Below are positions 33,041 to 42,756 of a DNA stretch of 64,000 nt, piece by piece (the stretch's first letter is position 1; each line of letters opens with the position of its first letter). A program made the position numbers and the translations under genes. Below the pieces are notes generated by a model. It made no database searches. It was given only the letters and a program-made list of their open reading frames with translations, and had not been told where the DNA came from. Source of the DNA: Sporolituus thermophilus DSM 23256 (lineage in GTDB: Bacteria; Bacillota; Negativicutes; Sporomusales; Thermosinaceae); NCBI RefSeq assembly GCF_900102435.1, contig NZ_FNBU01000007.1, positions 52,188-116,187 of the forward strand. Reading direction: 5' to 3'.

Positions 33041-34872
33041 GGAGCTTTGGTTTTGCGCCATAGCGTAACTTTGCTGATGCCCAGTTTAGCACAGACTTCG
33101 TCCGGGCCATATCGCGCCAGGAGCTGCCGAATGATTTCGCTCTCCATCTGCTTTAGACTTCCTGCTTCCTTGATGGCAAGATAATAGCCGCTGTCTACCC
33201 TTGCCTCCTGCTCGCCCAGAACTTCGGCGACCTGCTCATAGCCAATCCGGTCAGCTTCGCCGATGCTATAAGCAATCACTTCCGCTACATTCCGCAGTTG
33301 GCGAATATTGCCCGGCCAAGGATACGAAATTAATAGCCGCGTAGCAGCCGGATCAAGCTTAACGGTCTTGTCCGGACGAAACTTATTAAAGTAGTACAAA
33401 AATATCAACGGAATATCTTCCGGCCGTTCTCGCAAAGGCGGTAGGCGCAACCCAAGTACATGGATGCGGTAATAGAGATCCTGGCGGAACCGGCCTTGTT
33501 TTACCTGTTCAAACAAATCGCGGTTAGTCGCCGAAATAATCCGTACGTCAACCGGTATGATCCGGTCATCGCCAATACGCATGATTTCTTTTTCCTGCAG
33601 GACTCTGAGCAGTCGGCTCTGGATATCGGGCGAAAGCTCCCCGATTTCATCAAGAAAAATCGTGCCGCCGTGGGCCAGTTCGAACAGGCCCGGTTTACCC
33701 CCTTTACGCGCCCCGGTAAACGCCCCTTCGACATAGCCAAACAGTTCGCTTTCCATCAAACTCGGCGGGATGGACGCAGTATTGACAGATACAAAGGGGC
33801 CCTTGCGGCGGTTGCTGTGGTTGTGAATGCTTTGCGCCAGTACCTCTTTTCCCGTACCGGTTTCACCATAAATAAGCAGGTTAGAGTCGTACAGCGCATA
33901 TTTTTTGGCTTTTTCAATAAGTTTTTTCATTATGCCGGACTGACCGATGATATCCTCGAACGTATTTTTCGCATACAGGCCTTTCTGGTATAGTGAAAAG
34001 CGAATCTTCCGTTCCGACGCTTGGATGCTGGCCACCTCATGAAAGGTTACTACTTTGCCGTTTTCTTTATTGTTAAATTCCAGCGGAATTACCCGGGCAA
34101 TTACATTACTGCCATTAATTGTAACAATCTTTTCTTGATACCGGTGTTTAACAAGCTCCTTGATGCTATGAAAAGTTAGTTCCTTCCCTTCACCCGCACA
34201 GATTTTGCGCGCGACGTTATTATAGAAACTCAGTTGATTGTTACCGGTGACCGCGATGACCCCTTCATCAATATTGTCGATGATTGCCTTGAGCTGGGCC
34301 GTTTGCAATTTCTCGCGTTCCTTGGCCTTAACAATCCGCACCGCTTCTTCAATCGCCCGCCTTATGGACGTAGCACCGGATTCCAACATTTCTGCCACCA
34401 TGCCGCAGGTTTTGGCCGTTTCATAAGCCGCACGACAGCCAATAACGGCTTCCACGCCTTGCCTGTAAAGTTCCAGAACCGTTTTGGCGATCTCGCTTTC
34501 ATTCCGGCAGGAGCGGATGTGTATTTCGGTCTCTGATATGTTAAAATTACCGGTTATCCCGTCAAAGATATTCGCCCGGCTGACAATGCCGATCCGCCGA
34601 ATATCCAAGGCGGTCAGCTTACTGACAATACTAAGCAGGTCGTATACCGACATGGTAATCTCAATAACCGTGAACCTGTTCAGCGCCTTTACTTCTTCCG
34701 CTAAACCGCCCCGGCTGATGATTACTTCGACATCGCCGTATCTCTTTATAACCCGTTCTGCTTCTTGGTCACTGGCAGTAGCAACATACAGCTCTATCCC
34801 CATCTGCTGGGCAATATTTGCCGCCAATTCCGCCATATTATGAAACGGAGCAAGAAACAAAATAGGCATCAT
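33031..34872 (-). CDS. Sigma-54-dependent activator with PrpR-type sensor domain
   Basis: 613 residues. N-terminal PrpR_N domain (about 1-175), PAS (about 195-300), AAA+ domain with Walker A 'GETGTGKEVLAQ', sigma-54 contact loop 'GAFTGA', Walker B 'GGTIFLDEIGEL', and a C-terminal Fis-type HTH ending in 'CAKLGISKVTLWRKTK'. The PrpR_N domain binds small organic acid effectors in relatives. Encoded next to a sigma-54 promoter and its TRAP operon, it is the evident activator. ATG 34872 follows GGAGGAATATAACC. Confidence 0.93.
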   Translation of the reverse strand: MMPILFLAPFHNMAELAANIAQQMGIELYVATASDQEAERVIKRYGDVEVIISRGGLAEEVKALNRFTVIEITMSVYDLLSIVSKLTALDIRRIGIVSRANIFDGITGNFNISETEIHIRSCRNESEIAKTVLELYRQGVEAVIGCRAAYETAKTCGMVAEMLESGATSIRRAIEEAVRIVKAKEREKLQTAQLKAIIDNIDEGVIAVTGNNQLSFYNNVARKICAGEGKELTFHSIKELVKHRYQEKIVTINGSNVIARVIPLEFNNKENGKVVTFHEVASIQASERKIRFSLYQKGLYAKNTFEDIIGQSGIMKKLIEKAKKYALYDSNLLIYGETGTGKEVLAQSIHNHSNRRKGPFVSVNTASIPPSLMESELFGYVEGAFTGARKGGKPGLFELAHGGTIFLDEIGELSPDIQSRLLRVLQEKEIMRIGDDRIIPVDVRIISATNRDLFEQVKQGRFRQDLYYRIHVLGLRLPPLRERPEDIPLIFLYYFNKFRPDKTVKLDPAATRLLISYPWPGNIRQLRNVAEVIAYSIGEADRIGYEQVAEVLGEQEARVDSGYYLAIKEAGSLKQMESEIIRQLLARYGPDEVCAKLGISKVTLWRKTKAPFQ

Positions 34873-35092
34873 GGTTATATTCCTCCAGCCTGTATAGTCC
34901 GCCCCAAATTAGCAGTGCCCCCACCTATTGCCTGTCTTATTTTTGAAATTCTGCATAATATAGGCATTTCCCTTTGCATTTCGCCTGAACTTCTTTCAAA
35001 AAAACCTGCACTTTTTTTATAGAAAATAAAAAAGCGCAGACGCGCCTCTTAACAAAACCACTCCGCCCTTTCCACTTTCTACGTTCCACTGT

Positions 35093-35488
35093 TCAGCGCG
35101 ACAGGTAAACCCAAAGATATTTAACCCCGATGATGATTAGGGCAACCCAGGCAACCACAAACAAAACAATCAATCCGAGGATCAGGGGCGCCCGCCGTTT
35201 CCATCTTTCACTTTCCCTTTGACATTCCGTCCGAACTGTTTCCGGCAAAAGGTTTATCAGGTAGAACATTGCCGCCGGCGCTAATACGGCGTCATCGGCA
35301 AACCCAAAGAGGGGGAGATAATCGGGCAATATGTCTACCGGGCTAATGATATAAGCAATTAAAGCAAGCAGCATTACTTTTACAACGATGGGGGTACGGG
35401 GATGCTTCCAGGCGAAATATAGGATTAGGGCATTATTCTTGAACACCTTCAGCCATCCCCACCAGCGCAGCAAACCGCTTGGGACCAT
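35093..35488 (-). CDS. YkvA/DUF1232-family membrane protein
   Basis: 131 residues. DUF1232 core 'KVMLLALIAYIISPVDILPDYLPLFGFADDAVL' with the conserved SPxDxxPD motif, followed by one C-terminal TM helix. Function unknown. The ATG at 35488 is preferred because AGGTGG is 8 nt upstream; a GTG at 35500 lies inside that site. Confidence 0.85.
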   Translation of the reverse strand: MVPSGLLRWWGWLKVFKNNALILYFAWKHPRTPIVVKVMLLALIAYIISPVDILPDYLPLFGFADDAVLAPAAMFYLINLLPETVRTECQRESERWKRRAPLILGLIVLFVVAWVALIIIGVKYLWVYLSR

Positions 35489-35598
35489 GTAAAACACCAC
35501 CTGTTATTATTAATATAAACCATACTACCACGCTTACCCATCATTATACCTGTCCGTAACACCGGTTGCCAAATAAATCGGCCCAAATATTACTCCGA

Positions 35599-35642
35599 CC
35601 AAAAACAGTCCCCGTCGGCCTTACGGCTGACGGGGACTGTTA
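35599..35642 (-). terminator. Terminator of the thi operon
   Basis: AGTCCCCGTCAGCC / GGCCGACGGGGACT near-perfect stem with TTTTT on the minus strand, about 60 nt after the thiW stop. Confidence 0.85.
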
Positions 35643-35699
35643 TGTAATCGGCATTATGCGCAATCGGCAAGTTGGCCGGATAAATCTATAAATCTTTAA

Positions 35700-36200
35700 T
35701 TAGGCAGCACCTTGCCCAAGCTTTTCCCGAAAAAATTTAACCACCGGCGTATGGTACAACAGATAAGCAATAATACTACCGCCAGCAGTGCTGACGAAAA
35801 AGGGAATAACAAAGAAGAACGCGCCAACCTTAGAACCAATAAGATATTTGGCCACCGGGAACGCCACCAGGGCGCCGATGATGCCGGTGCCGATAACTTC
35901 GCCCACCACCGCACCGAGGATATGCCCTGTCCGGTGGTACACAATTCCGGCCAGGGCCGCGCCAATCATGCTGCCGGGAAAGGCGAGGAGCGAACCGGTG
36001 CCAAGAATATTGCGCAAAAGCGAAATCCCGAAAGCGGCACTGACCGAATAGCGGGTCCCCAGCAGCACCGCTAATAAGACGTTGATGGCATGCTGGACAG
36101 GAAAACATTTGGCCGCACCAACCGGAATATACACCAGGTGGGCGGACAAAACCCCAATAGCCATAAATAAGGCCGTAAACGTCAGTTTTTTCAGCCTCAC
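35700..36200 (-). CDS. thiW: ThiW, thiazole-specific ECF transporter S component
   Basis: 166 residues with about five TM helices; 'LVYIPVGAAKCFPVQHAINVLLAVLLG' and 'NILGTGSLLAFPGSMIGAALAG' are ThiW hallmarks. It imports hydroxyethylthiazole with a shared energising module encoded elsewhere. It is last in thiD-thiM-thiW under the TPP riboswitch, consistent with thiazole salvage; 2 nt from thiM. Confidence 0.9.
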   Translation of the reverse strand: MRLKKLTFTALFMAIGVLSAHLVYIPVGAAKCFPVQHAINVLLAVLLGTRYSVSAAFGISLLRNILGTGSLLAFPGSMIGAALAGIVYHRTGHILGAVVGEVIGTGIIGALVAFPVAKYLIGSKVGAFFFVIPFFVSTAGGSIIAYLLYHTPVVKFFREKLGQGAA

Positions 36201-36202
36201 GC

Positions 36203-37042
36203 TTATCGCTCCCTGCCGTAGTATTCAATCCGGCCATACTCATGGATGATGGCCGGCGTCATCTTGAACACCGCATCAAAAAGGCGCATCCGGAAAGTGC
36301 CGATCCCGTCTTCGGGTTTTAGGAACCGCTGCGCCAGTTCCCCCGCGATCCCCATAACGGCAATACCGGCCGCCGCCCCGGCAAAATAGTCGTCGGTCGC
36401 GCCGCAGCAGCACCCGATCAGGGACGTCGCCATACACCCCGTACCGGTTACCGCTGTCAGCAGCGGATGTCCGTTGTTGATCAGACAGAGATCGTCGCCG
36501 CGCACCACAATGTCCGTCTTACCGGTAATGGCCACCGTGCACCCCAGCTGCCGGGCAAGATTTTGGGCTGCTTGCACGCCGCCCTGTTCGTCCGCTATCG
36601 AGTCTACCCCTTTTATACCCGTATTCAGACCGGCCAATACTTTAATCTCGGACATATTACCCCGGATGACGGCCAGCCGTACCTCGCGGATTATTTGTTC
36701 GGCCGCTGCGGTCCGCATGGCGGTGGCACCTACGCCCACTGGATCGAAAATAACCGGAACCCCTAAGCTATTAGCCTTTTTACCGGCGGCAACCATCGCC
36801 GCCACCGCCCGGGAGCTCAATGTGCCGATATTGAGCACCAGCGCTGCGGCATGAGAAACCATTTCCTCCACTTCCGCGATATCGCTCGCCATAACCGGCG
36901 AGGCGCCGAGCGCGAGCGTGATATTGGCGCAATCATTAACCGTCACATAGTTGGTAATATGGTGAACTAACGGTCGCTTTTGCTTTACCTGGGTAAGGAT
37001 GGCGGCAATTTTGGCCAGTAGGTCGGTTTGCCCGTTACTCAT
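36203..37042 (-). CDS. thiM: Hydroxyethylthiazole kinase
   Basis: 279 residues, ribokinase-like. 'PLVHHITNYVTVNDCANITLALGASPVMA' and 'VTGTGCMATSLIGCC' (anion hole and catalytic Cys) are diagnostic. Phosphorylates 5-(hydroxyethyl)-4-methylthiazole. Start at 37042 overlaps the thiD stop by 8 nt, supported by AGGGGTG. Confidence 0.94.
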   Translation of the reverse strand: MSNGQTDLLAKIAAILTQVKQKRPLVHHITNYVTVNDCANITLALGASPVMASDIAEVEEMVSHAAALVLNIGTLSSRAVAAMVAAGKKANSLGVPVIFDPVGVGATAMRTAAAEQIIREVRLAVIRGNMSEIKVLAGLNTGIKGVDSIADEQGGVQAAQNLARQLGCTVAITGKTDIVVRGDDLCLINNGHPLLTAVTGTGCMATSLIGCCCGATDDYFAGAAAGIAVMGIAGELAQRFLKPEDGIGTFRMRLFDAVFKMTPAIIHEYGRIEYYGRER

Positions 37043-37844
37043 CAATAAACACCCCTGCTTTTTTATATAAATCATAAAAATGATGCGTCGGACCGACGCC
37101 TTTGCCAATGGCCAGCGCGTGCGCGATGGCAGTAGTGATATATTCCTTGGCCAGCGCTACGGCGTCATACACCGCATACCCCCTGGCCAAGTTGGCCGCA
37201 ATGGCCGCCGACAGCGTGCAGCCGGTGCCATGAGTATTCGCGGTGGCGATACGAGGCGATGAAAAATAGCGAAAAGTATTGCCGTCAAACAAAATATCGG
37301 TGGCATCGTCAGCCCGGTGGCCGCCTTTCAGCAAGACATTTTGCGGGCCAAAGCGGTGGATCATTTTAGCGGCTTCTTCCATATCCTTCAAACTGGTAAT
37401 TTTCATGCCGGTAATAACTTCCGCTTCCGGAATATTGGGCGTCACTACCGTCGCCAGCGGCAGCAGCAAAGCGGTCAGTTTGCTCTCAGCCGCCGGGTTG
37501 AGCAAATGATACCCGCTTTTCGATACCATCACCGGATCGACGACAACGTTACGGGCCTGGTACTTTTTGAGCCCGGCCGCAATCGTCTCGATGGTTTCAA
37601 TCTGGGAAACCATGCCAATTTTAACCGCATCGACTGCAATGTCTTCAAAGACAGCTTCGATCTGTTTGGCGATAACTGCCGGGTCAATATCCTGAACCGC
37701 AAAAACACCCTGGGTATTTTGCGCCGTAACGGCCGTAATAACGCTCATGCCAAAAACACCGTTGGCGGCAAAAGCCTTTAAATCGGCCTGGATACCGGCG
37801 CCGCCGGATGAATCCGAACCGGCAATCGTCAATGCTTTTTTCAT
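37035..37844 (-). CDS. thiD: Hydroxymethylpyrimidine/phosphomethylpyrimidine kinase
   Basis: 269 residues. '[20 protein letters not shown]' at the N-terminus, '[11 protein letters not shown]' and '[17 protein letters not shown]' are the ThiD signatures. Two sequential phosphorylations give HMP-PP for thiamine synthesis. ATG 37844 follows GAGGTGGGCTAACC and is the first gene behind the riboswitch. Confidence 0.95.
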   Translation of the reverse strand: MKKALTIAGSDSSGGAGIQADLKAFAANGVFGMSVITAVTAQNTQGVFAVQDIDPAVIAKQIEAVFEDIAVDAVKIGMVSQIETIETIAAGLKKYQARNVVVDPVMVSKSGYHLLNPAAESKLTALLLPLATVVTPNIPEAEVITGMKITSLKDMEEAAKMIHRFGPQNVLLKGGHRADDATDILFDGNTFRYFSSPRIATANTHGTGCTLSAAIAANLARGYAVYDAVALAKEYITTAIAHALAIGKGVGPTHHFYDLYKKAGVFIDE

Positions 37845-37920
37845 GGTTAGCCCACCTCGCCCATAATAAAATAAGCGCCTCCCCCGTAAGGATGCGCTTT
37901 CCTGACCTTGAAACAATCGC

Positions 37921-38020
37921 TTAAGCTTCCCTACGCTGGCATTACCCAGTTCAGGTTAAAGGGTCACAGAAATTAACGGTTCTGTATCTCAGCCGGCCTC
38001 CCGGCTCCCCTAGCTCCAAC
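37921..38020 (-). promoter_or_regulatory. TPP riboswitch (THI element)
   Basis: On the minus strand the conserved blocks CTGAGATACAGAACCGTTAA, ACCCTTTAACCTGAACTGG and GTAATGCCAGCGTAGGGAA are present in order and at the normal spacing. It controls thiD-thiM-thiW, 80 nt downstream; a C/G-rich run near 37865-37890 could serve as terminator/anti-RBS. Confidence 0.97.
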
Positions 38021-38039
38021 CATATTCGGTTTTGTCTTC

Positions 38040-38068
38040 ATCGTAGCACGAATACCAGAGATTGACAA
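38040..38068 (-). promoter_or_regulatory. Promoter of the thi operon
   Basis: TTGTCA, 17-nt spacer and TACGAT on the minus strand, ending about 20 nt before the riboswitch. Confidence 0.65.
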
Positions 38069-38159
38069 GTGGTATTTTTGCGGATTGACGACCTCAGCAA
38101 ACTGTAATAAAATTTATGAGTGTCATAGATTTAATATATTATTGGGAAGGGGCCGTTGG

Positions 38160-39377
38160 ATGAACTCGCTGCTAAGTCGCTATTATACCAATATTATCAC
38201 CAGTTTTTGGAATCAAAAATACACGATTATCGCGCTCGGTGTTTTAAGCGCGCTGTATTTCGGCGTCATCGGCATTGCCTGGGCGGTAACCGGCGAATTT
38301 ACCCGGTGGGGTGGACACATTCTTCAGCTAATTGGTGTTAATACTACTGCTTACAGCTACCTGAAGCTGATCAACTTCACCGGCACGCCGCTGACCCGGG
38401 TCGATGGCGTTTTGGTGTTCGGCATGTTTGCCGGCGCTTTTATCAGCGCCCTTTTCGGGCAGAATTTCAAATTCAGAATTCCTACCGGCAAGCGCGTCAT
38501 TCAGGCGCTTATCGGCGGTATTATTGCCGGGTTCGGTACCAGAATGGCCATGGGCTGCAACTTAGCCGCCTTATTTACCGGGATTCCCCAGTTTTCCTTT
38601 CATACCTGGCTTTTCACCCTGGGCACGATCATAGGAACATATTTCGGCCTGAAAATTAGCATGCATCCCTGGCTGGCAGGAAAACCTAAGCTGGTAGCGG
38701 TAAAAAATGTAGGTGAGCCCCAAGAAAACGAGGCATACTACCGCCTGCAGCCGTATATCGGCTTTGTGGGCTTTGCTTTATTTATCCTTTACCTTGTTAA
38801 CCAGGCCACCGGCGCCTATCCGCCAAAGCTGCTGTTGGCAACCATTTTTGGGTTTTGGTTCGGCTTTCTTATTCAGAAAGGACAGGTCTGCTTTACTTCC
38901 GCCTTCCGTGACCTTTGGCTGACCGGACGGTCGAACACGGCTCACGCTCTCGTCTGGGCAATTGCCGTGCAAACCCTGATTACCGCCGTATTTTTAAGCA
39001 AAGGCATGCCGCCAAACGTTATCTGGTGGGCCGGGCCGGGTGCGCTTCTCGGCGGCCTCTTGTTTGGCATCGGCATCGTTATTGCCGGCGGTTGTGAGAC
39101 CGGTTGGATGTATCGGGCAATGGAAGGGCAAATCCACTTCTGGTTCGTAGGCCTGGGCAATATTATCGGCGCTACGCTTCTTACCCTTGCCTGGGATCCA
39201 ATCGTATATCCTTGGTTAGTATCACCTTTTCCACGGATTGATTTGGCCAAGCAGTTCGGATTGGCCGGAGCGATCGGCTTAACGCTGGCAATGCTCCTCA
39301 TCCTGTATATCTGGGCTGATTGGTATCAAACATCAAAAAAAGGAATACTTTTAAGGAGGTCACCAGATGCCAGATAA
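38160..39377 (+). CDS. yedE: YedE-family putative selenium transporter
   Basis: 405 residues, about ten TM helices. Two YeeE/YedE repeats with the Cys-containing motifs 'GFGTRMAMGCNLAALFTG', 'QKGQVCFTSAFRDLWLTGR' and 'VIAGGCETGWMYRAMEGQ'. The family (TIGR04112-like seleno_YedE) occurs in selenium-using bacteria, usually beside YedF/TusA proteins. Start at 38160 follows AAGGGGCCGTTGG. It overlaps by 11 nt the downstream selenoprotein gene, so the two are translated together. Confidence 0.9.
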   Translation: MNSLLSRYYTNIITSFWNQKYTIIALGVLSALYFGVIGIAWAVTGEFTRWGGHILQLIGVNTTAYSYLKLINFTGTPLTRVDGVLVFGMFAGAFISALFGQNFKFRIPTGKRVIQALIGGIIAGFGTRMAMGCNLAALFTGIPQFSFHTWLFTLGTIIGTYFGLKISMHPWLAGKPKLVAVKNVGEPQENEAYYRLQPYIGFVGFALFILYLVNQATGAYPPKLLLATIFGFWFGFLIQKGQVCFTSAFRDLWLTGRSNTAHALVWAIAVQTLITAVFLSKGMPPNVIWWAGPGALLGGLLFGIGIVIAGGCETGWMYRAMEGQIHFWFVGLGNIIGATLLTLAWDPIVYPWLVSPFPRIDLAKQFGLAGAIGLTLAMLLILYIWADWYQTSKKGILLRRSPDAR

Positions 39378-39603
39378 AAGATATTTACTGGACTTACGCG
39401 GCGAGGCCTGACCTTATCCCGTAGTGTTTTCGTTGGAAACACTTAGCAAACTGGAAAAAGGAACAGTCGTGGAAATCCTCGCCGACTGCCCGCAAAGTTT
39501 TACTTCCGTTCCGGAAGAATTAGTGAAAGCCGGCTATGAAATGGTGGAACCGCCCCAAAAAACCGGCCCTACCTTGCGTTTTCTCGTAAAAATACCTGAT
39601 TAA
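39367..39603 (+). CDS. TusA/YedF-like selenoprotein with in-frame TGA (Sec15)
   Basis: 78-residue protein when the TGA at 39409-39411 is read as selenocysteine. The sequence before it, MPDKRYLLDLRGEA, and after it, PYPVVFSLETLSKLEKG, together fit the TusA/SirA family, whose invariant motif is C-P-x-P; here it is Sec-P-Y-P. The rest ('VVEILADCPQSF', 'YEMVEPPQKTGPTLRFLVKI') is family-typical. AAGGAGGTCACCAG precedes the ATG. A 9-bp hairpin with GUU loop at 39423-39443 lies 11 nt after the TGA, where bacterial SECIS elements lie. No normal ORF search finds this gene because of the internal TGA. A pseudogene is unlikely given the intact frame on both sides. Confidence 0.88.
39423..39443 (+). promoter_or_regulatory. 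Candidate bacterial SECIS hairpin
   Basis: AGTGTTTTC-GTT-GGAAACACT: nine base pairs with one G-U and a 3-nt loop beginning with G. The apical loop begins 20 nt after the TGA, within the 16-37 nt window generally accepted for SelB-dependent bacterial SECIS. Confidence 0.7.
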
Positions 39604-39606
39604 CCA

Positions 39607-39650
39607 CCAAGCGACCGTTTCCCGCAGACTGCAGGAAACGGTCGCTTGCC
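39607..39650 (+). terminator. Hairpin after the selenoprotein gene
   Basis: GCGACCGTTTCC / GGAAACGGTCGC 12-bp stem with an 11-nt loop but no T tract; either a weak terminator or a transcript-stabilising hairpin. Confidence 0.5.
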
Positions 39651-39673
39651 AGGTATTGGAGGAGGGAAAAGGG

Positions 39674-40594
39674 TTGAAAACAAAATCATTCAATACCTAC
39701 AAAGTAAGCAAGGAACATGCGGGCTTAACGGTTGAGAATTATTTAAAACAGGTCTTACAGTACTCGGGGCGGCAAATCCAGAAACTAACCCGCCGCAAGG
39801 GCATCCTCCTCAACGGTAAAACGGTTTACCTGCAGAAGAAAGTAAAACCGGATGACACTTTGCGGGTCATTGTGGACGGGGATAATGCCTACGGGGTTCA
39901 GCCGGAGCAAGGACCGGTCGAAATACTTTACGAAGACGACTACCTGTTGGTCATAAATAAGCCGGCATACCAGCTGGTGCATCCTACCGGCCACACAACA
40001 AGCGGCACGCTGGCCAACTATTTGGCATATCATCTCGAGCAGCGGGGAATTATCTGTACGATTCGCGCCGTACACCGGCTCGACCGGGAAACATCAGGCT
40101 GTATAATTTTTGCCAAAGATGCCCGCAGCCAATTCCTCCTGGAACAGCAACTAGCCGCGCGGACGCTAAAACGCACCTATTGGGCGTTAGTTAAAGGAAG
40201 CGTTTCGCCCCCGGCCGGGACGATTGATGCTCCCATCGGTCCCCACCCGCATTTTGCTAACCGGCGGGCGGTAACCGCGCATGGCGACCCGGCAATAACC
40301 CATTACCAAACGGTCAGGAGCTTCCCTGAAGCCACCCTGCTTGAACTGACACTGGACACCGGCCGCACCCACCAGATCCGGGTTCATTTAGCCCATATCG
40401 GCTACCCGGTTATTGGCGACGGCATGTATGGCGTGCGCTCACCATGGATCGGCAGACAGGCTTTGCATGCGTCTTTCGTCAGCTTCAGGCACCTACAAGA
40501 CCAACGCGAGCTTACAGTCCACGCGCCGCTCCCGGCCGATTTTGCCCATGCCATTGAACAAGCCCAAATTTGTAAAAAAGCACAGGCGGAGTAA
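39674..40594 (+). CDS. RluA-family 23S rRNA/tRNA pseudouridine synthase
   Basis: 306 residues. N-terminal S4-like region ('YSGRQIQKLTRRKGILLNGKTV') and catalytic domain with the Asp in 'AVHRLDRETSGCIIFAKD', plus 'LDTGRTHQIRVHLAHIGYPVIGD'. Isomerises specific uridines in rRNA or tRNA; the precise site is not readable. Starts with TTG at 39674, 8 nt after AGGAGG; the upstream in-frame TTG at 39656 lies within that site. Confidence 0.92.
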   Translation: MKTKSFNTYKVSKEHAGLTVENYLKQVLQYSGRQIQKLTRRKGILLNGKTVYLQKKVKPDDTLRVIVDGDNAYGVQPEQGPVEILYEDDYLLVINKPAYQLVHPTGHTTSGTLANYLAYHLEQRGIICTIRAVHRLDRETSGCIIFAKDARSQFLLEQQLAARTLKRTYWALVKGSVSPPAGTIDAPIGPHPHFANRRAVTAHGDPAITHYQTVRSFPEATLLELTLDTGRTHQIRVHLAHIGYPVIGDGMYGVRSPWIGRQALHASFVSFRHLQDQRELTVHAPLPADFAHAIEQAQICKKAQAE

Positions 40595-40619
40595 CGTCCT
40601 CCGCCTGTGCTTTTTTTAC
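40581..40619 (+). terminator. Terminator after the pseudouridine synthase
   Basis: GCACAGGCGGA / TCCGCCTGTGC with TTTTTTT, overlapping the stop codon of the gene and of the convergent chemoreceptor. Confidence 0.92.
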
Positions 40620-42583
40620 ACTTTAAATTTCGCGACAACTTCCTGGAGTTCCGCCGCCATTTTGGCCAAACTGGCCGTAGATGCGGCTATCTCTTCGACG
40701 GCGGCGTTTTGTTCCTCGCTGGCGGCGGCTACTTGTTCAGCACTGGCGGCATTGGCGCGGGCAGCATCGGCGATAGTGTGGATCGCCTGCTCCACCTCGC
40801 CGCTGCTCTGCTGCTGTCTATCCGCCAGGGCCACAATTTGTTCGACTTCCTGATGCATGTTCTTGATCGCCTGATAGATTTCCTCAAAAGCCTTGCCGGA
40901 GGCGGCAACAACTTGCACACCGTTGGCAACTTCCTGGCTGCCTGTATCCATCGCCTTAACCGCTTCATCGGTCTGGCGCTGAATGTCGCCAATAATGGCG
41001 GCAATTTCCTTGGCTGCCGCTTCGGACTGCTCGGCCAGCTTGCGCACCTCATCGGCCACTACCGCAAATCCGCGCCCCTGTTCGCCGGCCCGGGCCGCCT
41101 CAATCGCGGCGTTCAAAGCCAGGAGATTGGTCTGGCCGGCAATACCTGTTATAACGTCGACAATTTGACCGATTTGCCGTGACCGCTCACCGAGAGAATG
41201 AATGGTCTGCGCCGTGCTGTTAACGTCCCGTTGAATTTCATTCATTTTGTCAATAGCCAGCTTAACCTGACTTGCACCGTGTTCGGCCGCCCGCTCGCTT
41301 TGCTTGGAAGCAGCGGCGACAGCATTTGCCGCTTGAGTAGTATCGACGATGGAGCTGACCATCTGCGCGATAACCTGGGCTGATTTATCGGCGAGTTTAA
41401 CCTGGTTGGTAGCCCCGTTGGCAACATGCTGAATGGTTGACGCTACTTCTTCCGACGCTTTGCCCACTTCGCCGGCCGATGCCGCTAATTCCTGGGAAGC
41501 GGCCGCAACCGACTGGGCGGTAGCCAGTGTTTTGGCGATGATCTGACGCAGCGCAGCCGTCATGGCGCTGAACTCCGCCGCCAGCTCATTGACCTCGCGC
41601 ACACCGTTAACCGCGATATTCTGGGTTAAATTGCCTTCCGCTACCCTACCGGCGGCATCAATCAGTTCGCGCAAAGGACTGACAATGCCCCGCGAAATCC
41701 TGAACGCCAGCCCGACTGCGGCAGCAACCGTGGCCAGGATAACAACCGTCATAATAAGGGTCGTCTTGATCAGGGCACCGAACACTTCCTTAATCGGCTC
41801 ATAGATAATGACGCCCCATTTGTATTTTCCTACCGGCGCGAAAACGGTGAGCGCCTTGTCGCCACGAGTGGAGACGGCTTCAACCGCGCCCAGCTGACCG
41901 GAAATCGCATCCGTAACATATTCATGCCCGGTGAAACTTTCCATCTTCTTTACCCGTTCCTTATCCGGGTGCGCGATTACCACGCCCTTGTTATCCACTA
42001 TATCAATATAGCCCGTATCGCCTACACGGGTATTATCGGTAATATCCCAAATCGCCTTGAGACTGATGTCGGCGGCCAAGACTCCTACGATCGCCCCGTA
42101 TTGGTCTTTGATCGGCGTGGCTATGGTCACGGTAGGCGCGTTTGTACCTGCCGAAATATAGGTTTCCGTAAAATAAGTATAGCCTTTCATGGCTTCCTTA
42201 AAATATGTCTTTTCGCTACGGTCCAGCAGGTTGCCGCTTGTCTTGACGACCTGCATCCCTTTGGTATTCATAACAAAAATAAGCTCAAACTGGGGGTTTT
42301 TTTCCTTGGCCGCCAAGATCATCTGCCGGATGGCGTTTACGTCCATCGACTGGGCGGTAGGCGTAGCCGCCAGTGTTTCAACCAGACCGCGGGAGTCGTC
42401 GAGCAGCCGTTCAATTTGCGCGGCGATTTGCCGAGCCGTGTTCAGGTTGGCCTGCGAAACATCTTCTTTCGCCGAAACGGCATTTAAATAGGTGCTGACA
42501 ATCCCGCCTATACTGACAGGAACTAGTGCAAACAAAAGAAACAATACAACTAATTTAAATTTTAAGCTGCGATCTTTGAACAA
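40616..42583 (-). CDS. Methyl-accepting chemotaxis protein with dCache sensor
   Basis: About 655 residues. TM1 (about 10-32), a double-Cache periplasmic sensor to about 275, TM2, HAMP, and a methyl-accepting signalling domain whose hairpin tip is '[41 protein letters not shown]'. TTG at 42583 is preferred because AGAGG lies 8 nt upstream; GTG at 42592 has no spacing to it. Ligands of dCache receptors are typically amino or organic acids. Encoded alone. Confidence 0.9.
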   Translation of the reverse strand: MFKDRSLKFKLVVLFLLFALVPVSIGGIVSTYLNAVSAKEDVSQANLNTARQIAAQIERLLDDSRGLVETLAATPTAQSMDVNAIRQMILAAKEKNPQFELIFVMNTKGMQVVKTSGNLLDRSEKTYFKEAMKGYTYFTETYISAGTNAPTVTIATPIKDQYGAIVGVLAADISLKAIWDITDNTRVGDTGYIDIVDNKGVVIAHPDKERVKKMESFTGHEYVTDAISGQLGAVEAVSTRGDKALTVFAPVGKYKWGVIIYEPIKEVFGALIKTTLIMTVVILATVAAAVGLAFRISRGIVSPLRELIDAAGRVAEGNLTQNIAVNGVREVNELAAEFSAMTAALRQIIAKTLATAQSVAAASQELAASAGEVGKASEEVASTIQHVANGATNQVKLADKSAQVIAQMVSSIVDTTQAANAVAAASKQSERAAEHGASQVKLAIDKMNEIQRDVNSTAQTIHSLGERSRQIGQIVDVITGIAGQTNLLALNAAIEAARAGEQGRGFAVVADEVRKLAEQSEAAAKEIAAIIGDIQRQTDEAVKAMDTGSQEVANGVQVVAASGKAFEEIYQAIKNMHQEVEQIVALADRQQQSSGEVEQAIHTIADAARANAASAEQVAAASEEQNAAVEEIAASTASLAKMAAELQEVVAKFKV

Positions 42584-42658
42584 TGAGTCCACCTCTTTTC
42601 ACTGGTTGCCTGTCATATTCGACATATAACCATAATATTCCTCCGGTTTTAACGCTAA

Positions 42659-42704
42659 AAAAACAAGCCCACCAAGGCTTACTCGGCTTGCTTTGGCGGG
42701 CTTA
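42659..42704 (-). terminator. Terminator after uxuB
   Basis: AAGCCCGCCAAAGC ... GCCTTGGTGGGCTT stem on the minus strand with TTTTTTT. Confidence 0.88.
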
Positions 42705-42756
42705 AAGCGGACTTATCGGAAATGCATTGCGTTACATGGTTAATGTATTCTAGCTT

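Noticed and set aside
39409..39411. Nonsense mutation making the TusA gene a pseudogene
   Set aside because: The frame is intact on both sides, TGA is exactly at the catalytic Cys, a SECIS-like hairpin follows and yedE is adjacent.
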